64,000 bases of DNA from an uncultured Lachnospiraceae bacterium (GTDB lineage Bacteria > Bacillota > Clostridia > Lachnospirales > Lachnospiraceae): positions 1 through 64,000 of the forward strand of contig CAUAFT010000002.1 of NCBI GenBank assembly GCA_958428365.1, given 5' to 3'. Position 1 is the stretch's first letter. Every line of letters starts with the position of its first letter. The notes under the pieces were generated by a model. That model saw only the letters and a list, made by a program, of their open reading frames with translations, did no database searches and had not been told where the DNA came from. Positions 25,077 to 32,429 of this stretch are shown here, piece by piece. A program made the position numbers and the translations under genes.

Positions 25077-25982
25077 TTATAGCTCATACGGCGTTACCTG
25101 ATACACATAGTAATTTAACCAGTTGCTATACAGATTATTACTGTTCGCCCTCCACTGTAGCAGCGGTCTTTTAGTCGGATCGTCATTTGGATAATAGTTA
25201 TAAGGCAGCTCGATCGGCAGCCCTTTTTCCAGATCTCTGTGATACTCTTTATCCAGCGTGATCCTGTCATACTCCGGATGACCCATCACAAAGATCTGCT
25301 TTCCCTCATCCGCAATGCACAAAAAGACTCCCGCCTCCTCCGACTTCGCCAGCACCTTAAGCGCAGGACAATTCTCAATATCCTCTGTCAAAATCGCCGT
25401 ATGGCGGCTGTTCGGAGCATAGAACACATCATCAAATCCCCGCACCAACGGCACCTTCCGGTTCATGACCCGAAATGGATAGACGCCAAAGAGCTTCTTC
25501 GGAAGCTGTACCTTATGTATTCCAAAATGATAATAGAGTCCCGCCTGGGCTCCCCAGCAGATATGCAGCGTACTGGTCACATTCTTCTTCGTCCACTCCA
25601 TGATCTCACAGAGTTCTTCCCAGTAATCCACCTCCTCATAAGGCAGATGTTCGATGGGCGCCCCTGTGATGATCATGCCGTCAAATTTCTGATCTCTGAT
25701 ATGTTCAAAGGTGGTATAGAATTTATTCAGATGGTTTGCCGATACATTCTGTGACTCATGGCTTTTTACGGTTAAAAACGTAATATCCACCTGTAACGGT
25801 GTATTGGAAAGCGCCCGCAGAAGCTGCAGTTCCGTATCCTCTTTTAAGGGCATCAGATTCAGGATACAGACCTGTAACGGACGGATGTCCTGATGGATGG
25901 CACGGCTTTCGTCCATCACGAATATGTTCTCATTTTCCAGTATTTCCTTTGCCGGTAAATCCCCCTGTGTCTTAATTGGCAT
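25077..25982 (-). CDS. metA: Homoserine O-acyltransferase MetA, probably acetyl-specific
   Basis: MetA activates homoserine for methionine synthesis. The 301-residue protein has the nucleophile Cys142 (HICWGAQAG), and GHPEYD with the catalytic His and Glu. In the MetA family residue 111 sets the acyl donor: Gly gives succinyl-CoA and Glu gives acetyl-CoA in Bacillus cereus. Here TGAPIEHLPY has Glu111, so I expect acetyl transfer. It starts MPIKTQGDLPAKEILENENIF, the family opening. No T-box or SAM riboswitch is visible in the 90 bases before it. With metE broken in this window, a different methionine synthase would be needed. Confidence 0.93.
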   Translation of the reverse strand: MPIKTQGDLPAKEILENENIFVMDESRAIHQDIRPLQVCILNLMPLKEDTELQLLRALSNTPLQVDITFLTVKSHESQNVSANHLNKFYTTFEHIRDQKFDGMIITGAPIEHLPYEEVDYWEELCEIMEWTKKNVTSTLHICWGAQAGLYYHFGIHKVQLPKKLFGVYPFRVMNRKVPLVRGFDDVFYAPNSRHTAILTEDIENCPALKVLAKSEEAGVFLCIADEGKQIFVMGHPEYDRITLDKEYHRDLEKGLPIELPYNYYPNDDPTKRPLLQWRANSNNLYSNWLNYYVYQVTPYEL

Positions 25983-26072
25983 GACTCTTCCTCTTTTCTA
26001 TCTCCATTTTGTTATTTTCATTTGTCTCTTCCGTTCCATATAATTCCATTTTTTCATATAGAATTTCAATTC

Positions 26073-28130
26073 CTATCCCTGTTCTTCCAGCATTTTTTTC
26101 AGTTCTTCCTCTGAAATTACCGGAATCCCCAGCTCATTCGCCTTCGTCAGCTTGCTTCCCGCATTCTCCCCCGCCAGGAGGTAGCTGGTCTTTTTCGACA
26201 CGGATCCCGTGACCTTTCCGCCATGAGCGTCGATCAGCGCCGCCGCCTCTTTTCGATCCATGGATGGCAGGGTTCCCGTGATGACAAAAGTCAGCCCCGC
26301 AAAGCGGTCGTCTCCGCTTCCATCCGCCGCCTCTTTTAATTCCATGTTCACTCCATTAGATCTTAACCGCTCAATGATCTTCTGATTCTTTTCATCCTCA
26401 AAAAATTCCCGGATACAGACCGCTGTCACTTCCCCCACGTCATCTACCTTCTGCAATTCCTCTGCATCTGTCTCCATCAGGGCTTGAATGCTCTTAAAAT
26501 AGCGCAGGATCGTCTTTGCCGCCGCCTTTCCCACGTTCGGGATCCCAAATCCGGTCAGAAGCTGATAAGCCTCATTTTCCTTGGATTTTTCAATGGCTTC
26601 CAATAATTTGTCCGTATTCTTCTCCTTGCCGATGATTCCCTGTTCGATCAGCTCTTCTCTGTGCTGTTTTAACTCATAGATATCCGCAATATCCTGAATA
26701 TATCCCAGCCGCACCAGCTCTTCAATATAGACTGTGCCAAAGCCCTTGATATCCATGGCGTCCCTGCCCACAAAATTAATAATGTGGCGCTCCAACTGTG
26801 CCGGACAGCTGGCAGAGGTACACTTGATATCCGCCGTATCCTTCTCCCGCTTCGTCTTGCTGCCGCAGACCGGACAGACCTTCGGTATCACAAAACGCTC
26901 CGTTCCCGCAGGACGTTTTTCATGCAGGACTTTCCGCACCTTGGGGATGATCTCTCCCGATTTATACACTACGATGGTATCTCCAATTCCAATATCCAGC
27001 TCATCTATGAAATCCTGGTTGTGAAGGGTTGCCCTGGACACGTTGGTACCACAGAGACGCACCGGTTCAAAGATCGCCGTGGGAGTGATCCTTCCCGTCC
27101 GCCCCACGGATAATTCAATGTCTAACAGCTTCGTCTCCTTCTCCTCCGGCGGATATTTGTAAGCAACTGCCCAGCGCGGAACCTTAGAAGTGGCTCCTAA
27201 TTTTTCCCGGTCCGAAAGACGGTTTAACTTCACCACGGCGCCGTCGATATCGTAGGGCAGATCTCCCCGGTTCTCACCGATCCTCTCGATTGCCTCCCAG
27301 ACTTCCTCCGCCGTTTTGCAGACTTTGTACTCTTCTATTACCTTGATGCCCTGCTTTTTCAGGTATTCATAACCCTCCGTGTGCGTCTCAAAGGTGATTC
27401 CACGGCTATCCTGAATATTGAACACGAACATGGACAGTCCACGCTCTTTTGTCACCGCCGTATCCAGCTGACGGAGGGTTCCCGCCGCACAGTTTCTCGG
27501 ATTGGCAAAGAGCCGCTTGCCAAGCAGTTCCTGTCTCTCGTTAACTTTCTGAAAATCCTCCTCCGTCATATAGACCTCTCCCCGTACCTCCAGATACTCC
27601 GGTCTGTCCTTTAACTTCTTTTTTACATCCCTGATCACTCTCGCATTGGCGGTAACGTCCTCTCCATACTGGATCCCGTCCCCTCTGGTTTCCGCCAGTT
27701 TCAGCTCCCCATACTCATAGCGAAGCGCCAATGACAGCCCGTCGATCTTATATTCCACCACGAACTCCGGATCTTCCAATTGTTTTTGCATATCCAATAC
27801 AAAATTCTCCACCTCGCCCTTTTCAAAGACGTCCTGGAGACTTAACATCGGCACATTATGTTCCACTAATACGCCCGCCTCTCTCTTTGCCATTCCTCCC
27901 ACTTTCTGAGTTGGCGAATCCGGCGTGACCAGTTCAGGATGCTCCTTTTCCAGTCTTTTTAACTCCTGCATCAGCTGGTCGTATTCATAGTCGGTAATTT
28001 CCGGGTTATCCTGATTGTAATAGCGGTCGATGTGATATTCGATCTCTTTTTTCAGTACATTGATTCTCTCACGGGCTTCCATATCTGTATTCATGTTTTT
28101 ATCTAATTCCATTTCCTTATTTGCTTCCAT
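26073..28130 (-). CDS. ligA: NAD-dependent DNA ligase
   Basis: The essential replication ligase that joins Okazaki fragments. The 685-residue protein contains the adenylation lysine K128 in YKIDGLSLALRYEYG, the zinc-finger CPVCGSKTKREKD...CPAQ, helix-hairpin-helix repeats in the second half, and a C-terminal BRCT domain (about 610-685). The N-terminal Ia domain DYEYDQLMQELKRLE is complete. Its start overlaps the end of the pseudouridine synthase gene, and the ribosome site before 28130 is weak, so a start a few codons later (MNTDME) is possible. Confidence 0.96.
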   Translation of the reverse strand: MEANKEMELDKNMNTDMEARERINVLKKEIEYHIDRYYNQDNPEITDYEYDQLMQELKRLEKEHPELVTPDSPTQKVGGMAKREAGVLVEHNVPMLSLQDVFEKGEVENFVLDMQKQLEDPEFVVEYKIDGLSLALRYEYGELKLAETRGDGIQYGEDVTANARVIRDVKKKLKDRPEYLEVRGEVYMTEEDFQKVNERQELLGKRLFANPRNCAAGTLRQLDTAVTKERGLSMFVFNIQDSRGITFETHTEGYEYLKKQGIKVIEEYKVCKTAEEVWEAIERIGENRGDLPYDIDGAVVKLNRLSDREKLGATSKVPRWAVAYKYPPEEKETKLLDIELSVGRTGRITPTAIFEPVRLCGTNVSRATLHNQDFIDELDIGIGDTIVVYKSGEIIPKVRKVLHEKRPAGTERFVIPKVCPVCGSKTKREKDTADIKCTSASCPAQLERHIINFVGRDAMDIKGFGTVYIEELVRLGYIQDIADIYELKQHREELIEQGIIGKEKNTDKLLEAIEKSKENEAYQLLTGFGIPNVGKAAAKTILRYFKSIQALMETDAEELQKVDDVGEVTAVCIREFFEDEKNQKIIERLRSNGVNMELKEAADGSGDDRFAGLTFVITGTLPSMDRKEAAALIDAHGGKVTGSVSKKTSYLLAGENAGSKLTKANELGIPVISEEELKKMLEEQG

Positions 28131-28137
28131 ACTTCAA

Positions 28138-28875
28138 TTATTTACTTTTTCCATCTGTCCTCTGATGATCCCTCTCAAGGGCTGCCAGAAGCTCCTCCCA
28201 TTCCTGCTTTGTCAATTCCCGATAACTTCCCACCGGAAGCCCCTCCAGGGTAATGTTCATAACTCTGACCCGTATCAGTCTCACCACCCGGTATCCAAAA
28301 TATTCGCACATTCTTCGGATCTGGCGGTTCAGTCCCTGGGTCAGCACAATGCGAAATTTCCGCTTGTCCAGCTTTTCCACCAGACACTTCCTTGTCATGG
28401 TATCCAGGATCGGCACTCCCCCTGCCATTCCCCGCAAAAACTCTTCGGTGACCGGACGGTTTACGGTGACAATGTATTCCTTCTCATGGTAGTTTCTCGC
28501 CTTTAAAATCTCATTTCCCAGTTCCCCGTCGTTTGTCAAAAGGATCAGACCCTCGGAATCCTTGTCCAGTCTTCCCACCGGATAGATCCTCTTCGGATAA
28601 TTGATAAAATCAATGATATTGTTTTTCTCCCGCTTCTCCGCTGTACAGACGACTCCCTTAGGCTTGTGAAATGCCAGAAGAATCTTGTCATCCTCCCGGT
28701 GGATCTCTTTTCCGTCCACCACGACCTTCTGACCGGGCAATACCTGGGCGCCAAGTGTCGCCGGCTCCCCGTCGATGAGCACCCGTTCCTCTTCCACAAG
28801 ACGGTCCGCTCCCCTTCTTGAGCAGACCCCTGCCTCACTCAAAAATTTATTGATCCTGATAATTTCCTGTTCCAT
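28138..28875 (-). CDS. rluF: RluF-like 23S rRNA pseudouridine synthase
   Basis: A 245-residue pseudouridine synthase of the RsuA/RluB/RluF branch. An N-terminal S4 domain (INKFLSEAGVCSRRGADRLVEEERVLIDG) leads to the catalytic domain with Asp104 in GRLDKDSEGL and the family signature LNRQIRRMCEYFGYRVVRLIRVRVMNI. Related enzymes modify U2604 or neighbouring sites. Because the family is large, the precise target is inferred. It is cotranscribed with ligA, with near-touching ends. The upstream gap ends at the SH3 terminator. Confidence 0.88.
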   Translation of the reverse strand: MEQEIIRINKFLSEAGVCSRRGADRLVEEERVLIDGEPATLGAQVLPGQKVVVDGKEIHREDDKILLAFHKPKGVVCTAEKREKNNIIDFINYPKRIYPVGRLDKDSEGLILLTNDGELGNEILKARNYHEKEYIVTVNRPVTEEFLRGMAGGVPILDTMTRKCLVEKLDKRKFRIVLTQGLNRQIRRMCEYFGYRVVRLIRVRVMNITLEGLPVGSYRELTKQEWEELLAALERDHQRTDGKSK

Positions 28876-28886
28876 TCCTATCCTTT

Positions 28887-28918
28887 CAAAAATGCGGAGA
28901 CCTAAGCCTCCGCATTTC
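28887..28918 (-). terminator. Terminator of the SH3 protein gene
   Basis: A 9-bp perfect stem AATGCGGAG / CTCCGCATT (28891-28899, 28908-28916), with a run of A on the plus strand giving T residues on the minus strand. It follows the SH3 gene and precedes rluF. Confidence 0.75.
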
Positions 28919-28922
28919 TTCT

Positions 28923-30293
28923 CTACTGTAATAATTCTGTCTTTATATAACCGATGGTATCCTTATAATTTACCTTCGTCCACCCCTCAGCATAACTCAT
29001 GACTACTGTGACCTTATCACCGGCATATCCGACTGCAACCTTCTGGGAGGTCTCGCTCATGGACTCTCGAATATTGGTAGTCCCTGTCAGGGTAACGGTA
29101 CTTCCCTCTGCCAATGGCTTCACGGAAGTATCCTGCTGCGGTACCTCTGTTGAGAGATATTCACTCTTCACATAACCTGTCGTACCGTTATACTCTACAA
29201 TACTCCAGTCTCCTTCTGTTCCGGTTCTCTTCATCTCTGCCGCAAACTCTGCGGTCGCCACTACATTTCCCGCTGTATCTGCTGCATCCCGGATATTTAC
29301 CTTTGTAGTTGCATATACGGTTTCTGCCGCGGCTTCTTTCTCCTTTGCCTCTTCTTCGGCCTTCTTAGCTTCTTCTTCGGCTTTTTTCGCCTCTTCTTCT
29401 GCTTTTTTTGCTTCCTCTTTCGCCTTCTTAGCTTCCTCGGCTTTCTTTGCCTCTTCCTCCGCCTTCTTCTGCTCTTCTTCGGCTTTCTTAGCTTCCTCTG
29501 CCTCTTTCTTCTCCTGTGCCGCTTTATACTTATTCAGCCACTTCGGGATCACCTTATTATTCAGCTTATCGATATATTTTGAGAGGGTTTTGTCTGATTC
29601 GATCGCCTCTTTACTCTTCTTCTCGATCTTGTCCGCCAATGCCACAAAATCATCCTGCTTCTCATAGGTCTCTATAAATTCTGAAATGCTGGCGTCCACT
29701 TCTTTTTCCTGCGTTGCGATATAGTTGAAAGTACTGTAGAGGTTGTCAATATACAACTCTCCCTCGTCATCCGTCCTGATATAAAAAGTCTCCAGAGACG
29801 GTACGACAGTCTCGATATCCGGAAACTTCATATTCATGGTCACTGATACAATGTAGGAGTTCTTGTCCAATCCCTCTTTTACATAGCATTTGATATTCTT
29901 ATAACTCTCCACCCGCTTGCTGAACATCTTGATATAACTCTGCTCCAGATCGGAGATCGGGGTGGCGATCTTCTCCAACGCATCCACGTCCCCTGCGGCA
30001 TAGGATTTATAATAACTCTTCATCAGCTTTGTGATGGCTTCATTTTCATTGACCTGATACTCTTCCTTCAGTACCTGCTCCGTTCTCACTGCCGGATCTT
30101 CCTCTTTCTCACTGCCTCCGGAGACCTTGATCACTACCACCAGCAGGACAATGACCACAAGGGCAAGGATCAGGTAAAGCTTATACTTATGAAAGAAGTC
30201 CTGGACTGCTGCCTTGTCCGGACCTTTTTTATCTCCATTTTGATTTGTATTCTGATTTTCCATTGGATTCTCATTTTGATTCTCAGCGCTCAT
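28923..30293 (-). CDS. Membrane-anchored protein with KEA repeats and two SH3 domains
   Basis: A 456-residue protein of unknown function. In order: an Asn/Gln-rich N-terminus, one membrane segment (about 39-57), an extracytoplasmic alpha/beta region (about 75-255), a Lys/Glu/Ala low-complexity coil (about 261-319, KKAEEEA-type repeats) and two bacterial SH3 domains (about 325-381 and 398-455, with VNIRDAAD and TNIRESMS openings). The topology suggests it reaches the cell wall through the SH3 domains. A spacer-like helical stalk would hold them away from the membrane. Repeat units are also direct repeats in DNA, so length may vary among strains. Confidence 0.75.
   Translation of the reverse strand: MSAENQNENPMENQNTNQNGDKKGPDKAAVQDFFHKYKLYLILALVVIVLLVVVIKVSGGSEKEEDPAVRTEQVLKEEYQVNENEAITKLMKSYYKSYAAGDVDALEKIATPISDLEQSYIKMFSKRVESYKNIKCYVKEGLDKNSYIVSVTMNMKFPDIETVVPSLETFYIRTDDEGELYIDNLYSTFNYIATQEKEVDASISEFIETYEKQDDFVALADKIEKKSKEAIESDKTLSKYIDKLNNKVIPKWLNKYKAAQEKKEAEEAKKAEEEQKKAEEEAKKAEEAKKAKEEAKKAEEEAKKAEEEAKKAEEEAKEKEAAAETVYATTKVNIRDAADTAGNVVATAEFAAEMKRTGTEGDWSIVEYNGTTGYVKSEYLSTEVPQQDTSVKPLAEGSTVTLTGTTNIRESMSETSQKVAVGYAGDKVTVVMSYAEGWTKVNYKDTIGYIKTELLQ
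29337..29513 (-). repeat. Short tandem repeats encoding KKAEEEA units
   Basis: About 175 bases inside the SH3 gene consist of related 21-24-base units rich in CTTC, GCTT and CTTT on the plus strand. They encode repeated KKAEEEAKKAEEEAK. Such repeats can change copy number by slippage. Confidence 0.6.
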
Positions 30294-30349
30294 AAAAACC
30301 TCCTAAACTTTTACGTTGTTTCTTATGTTCCGACTGATCTCTGATAAAA

Positions 30350-30421
30350 TGCACCCAGCGGGAGTCGAACCCACATTACTGGAATCGGAGTCCAGCGTTC
30401 TATCCATTAGACTATGGGTGC
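30350..30421 (-). tRNA. tRNA-Arg (CCG)
   Basis: A full cloverleaf on the minus strand: 7-bp acceptor GCACCCA / TGGGTGC, a T-loop GTTCGAC (TTCGA context), and an anticodon stem CTGGA / TCCAG around loop CTCCGAT. The anticodon CCG reads the arginine codon CGG. CCA is not encoded; the discriminator is A. It stands alone between the SH3 gene and the ABC transporter operon. Confidence 0.93.
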
Positions 30422-30499
30422 CTGTTTCACATAGCAGATACTATGATATCACATTCATTCGAAAAAAGCAAAGAAAAAAGTGCCAAAAATAATTTTTTC

Positions 30500-30566
30500 C
30501 TGTTCAGAGCCAGGATGATCTGCATAAAAGCTGCGAAGCAGCGATTTTGCAAATGGCTCTGAACAG
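30500..30566. repeat. 67-base imperfect palindrome
   Basis: Outer arms CTGTTCAGAGCCA (30500-30512) and TGGCTCTGAACAG (30554-30566) are perfect 13-bp partners. Inside, TGCATAAAAGCTGC and GCAGCGATTTTGCA pair again around a GAA loop. There is no gene in it; the 72-codon minus-strand frame across it is not supported. It lies just after the ABC operon stop, so it might work as a terminator, but its regular nested shape suggests a REP-like chromosomal repeat. Confidence 0.75.
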
Positions 30567-30584
30567 TTATCTTTTCTTTTGAAT

Positions 30585-32429
30585 TTAAGCCAGAGCTTCC
30601 TCGAACTGGGAATTGTAAAGATCCGCATAGAATCCCTGCTTTTCCAGCAATTCCTGATGCGTTCCCTGTTCAATGATATCTCCGTCCTTCATCACCAGGA
30701 TCAGATCCGCGTCCTTGATGGTGGAGAGTCTGTGGGCAATGACGAAGCTGGTTCTTCCCCTCATCAGATTGTTCATCGCCTTCTGGATCCTCGCCTCGGT
30801 TCTCGTATCCACGGAGCTGGTTGCCTCATCCAGGATCAGGATCCGGTTATCCGCTAAGATTGCCCTCGCAATGGTCAAAAGCTGCTTCTGCCCCTGGGAG
30901 ACGTTGCTTGCCTCCTCATTTAATTCCATCTGATAACCTCCTGGAAGGGTGGAGATGAAATGATGCGCATGGGCTGCCTTCGCCGCCGCAATGACCTCCT
31001 CATCCGTGGCGTCTAAGCGTCCGTAACGGATATTTTCCATGATGGTTCCCTTAAACAGCCAGGTGTCCTGTAAAACCATGCCGAAATTCTCCCTCAGCTC
31101 GCTGCGGTTAAAATCCCTAATATCGTAGCCGTCGATCCTGATGGCTCCCTGATTCACATCATAAAAGCGCATCAGCAACTTGACCATCGTGGTCTTTCCG
31201 GCACCGGTAGGTCCCACGATCGCCACGGTCTGTCCCGGCTTCACTTCGCTGTTGAAATTGTGGATGATGATCTTATCCTCATTGTACCCAAAGGCAACAT
31301 TCTCAAAGGAAACGCTGCCCTTGATCTCCTTATCCTGAACCGCGTTCTCCACATACTGCTCCTCTTCCTCTTCTTCTAAAAATTCAAAGACTCGTTCCGT
31401 GGCCGCCGCCATGGACTGGAGCATATTGGAGACCTGCGCCACCTGGGTGATGGGCTGGGTGAAGCTCTTGACATACTGAATGAACGCCTGGATATCTCCC
31501 ACCTCTATGGTTCCTTTAATGGCTAGGAGACTTCCACTGACCGCTACCGCCACATAGCCCAGATTTCCCACAAACATCATAATAGGCTGCATCATGCCGG
31601 AGAAAAACTGTGACTTCCATGCCGACTGGTACAAAACCTCATTGTCCTTATTGAAATCCTCTTTTACCATGTCTTCCCGGTTAAACGCCTTGATGACGTT
31701 CTGCCCGCTGAACACCTCTTCCACCTGTCCGTTGATTTTTCCAAGGTATTCCTGCTGGGTAAAGAAATATTTCTGAGAATGCTTCACCACAATGCTGATT
31801 AAGAATGCAGACACCGGAAGCACCACAAAAGCGATCAGCGTCATCAGCGGGCTGATGGTGAGCATCATGATCAAAACACCGATGATGGTGGTTACCGAAG
31901 TGATTAAGGTGGTCACACTCTGGTTCAGACTCTGTCCAAGGGTATCCACATCGTTGGTGATCCTGGAAAGCACCTCTCCCACGGTTCTGGATTCAAAATA
32001 TTTCATAGGCATCCGGTTGATCTTTTCCGAGATCTCCCTGCGGAATCTGAAGCAGAGCTTCTGAGTCACTCCCGTCATGATCCAGCCTTGGATAAAGGAG
32101 AATACCGCGCTGATGACATAGACTCCCAACAAAAGCAGAAGGATCCTTCCGATCTTCTCAAAGTCAATTCCTCCGGTTCCCTGGATCTTTGCGATCAGCC
32201 CGTTAAATAATTCCGTCGTCGCCCTGCTCAAAATCTTCGGTCCGATGATGTTGAACACCGTACTTCCAATTGCGAACAGCAATACTGCTGCAACGGCATA
32301 TTTATAATTCCCAATATAATGAAATAATTTTTTGATCGTTCCCCTAAAATCCTTCGCCTTTTCTCCGGGCATCATTCCTCCGCCGTGAGGTCCTCTGGGA
32401 CCGGATCTTCGCGTAGTATGTTCTGCCAT
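30585..32429 (-). CDS. ABC exporter subunit, consensus-Walker half
   Basis: One half of a heterodimeric type IV ABC exporter, 614 residues: six membrane helices (about 45-330) and a C-terminal nucleotide-binding domain. The ATPase motifs are Walker A GPTGAGKTTMVKL, Walker B ILDEATSSVD with the catalytic Glu, and H-loop AHRLST. The signature is the degenerate NVSQGQKQLL (Q in place of the usual Gly). The start at 32429 overlaps the partner's stop by one base, so translation is coupled. AAGGGAGGTG precedes it. Substrate unknown; relatives move drugs, lipids or peptides. Confidence 0.9.
   Translation of the reverse strand: MAEHTTRRSGPRGPHGGGMMPGEKAKDFRGTIKKLFHYIGNYKYAVAAVLLFAIGSTVFNIIGPKILSRATTELFNGLIAKIQGTGGIDFEKIGRILLLLLGVYVISAVFSFIQGWIMTGVTQKLCFRFRREISEKINRMPMKYFESRTVGEVLSRITNDVDTLGQSLNQSVTTLITSVTTIIGVLIMMLTISPLMTLIAFVVLPVSAFLISIVVKHSQKYFFTQQEYLGKINGQVEEVFSGQNVIKAFNREDMVKEDFNKDNEVLYQSAWKSQFFSGMMQPIMMFVGNLGYVAVAVSGSLLAIKGTIEVGDIQAFIQYVKSFTQPITQVAQVSNMLQSMAAATERVFEFLEEEEEEQYVENAVQDKEIKGSVSFENVAFGYNEDKIIIHNFNSEVKPGQTVAIVGPTGAGKTTMVKLLMRFYDVNQGAIRIDGYDIRDFNRSELRENFGMVLQDTWLFKGTIMENIRYGRLDATDEEVIAAAKAAHAHHFISTLPGGYQMELNEEASNVSQGQKQLLTIARAILADNRILILDEATSSVDTRTEARIQKAMNNLMRGRTSFVIAHRLSTIKDADLILVMKDGDIIEQGTHQELLEKQGFYADLYNSQFEEALA

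Noticed and set aside
25983..26072. T-box or SAM riboswitch before metA
   Set aside because: Only about 90 AT-rich bases, without the conserved T-box sequence or a terminator pair.
29337..29513. CRISPR-like repetitive tract
   Set aside because: Repeats are in frame within a coding region and encode KKAEEEA units with no unique spacers.
30455..30673. 72-codon minus-strand frame across the 67-base palindrome
   Set aside because: It overlaps the end of the ABC exporter gene and the repeat explains its open frame.
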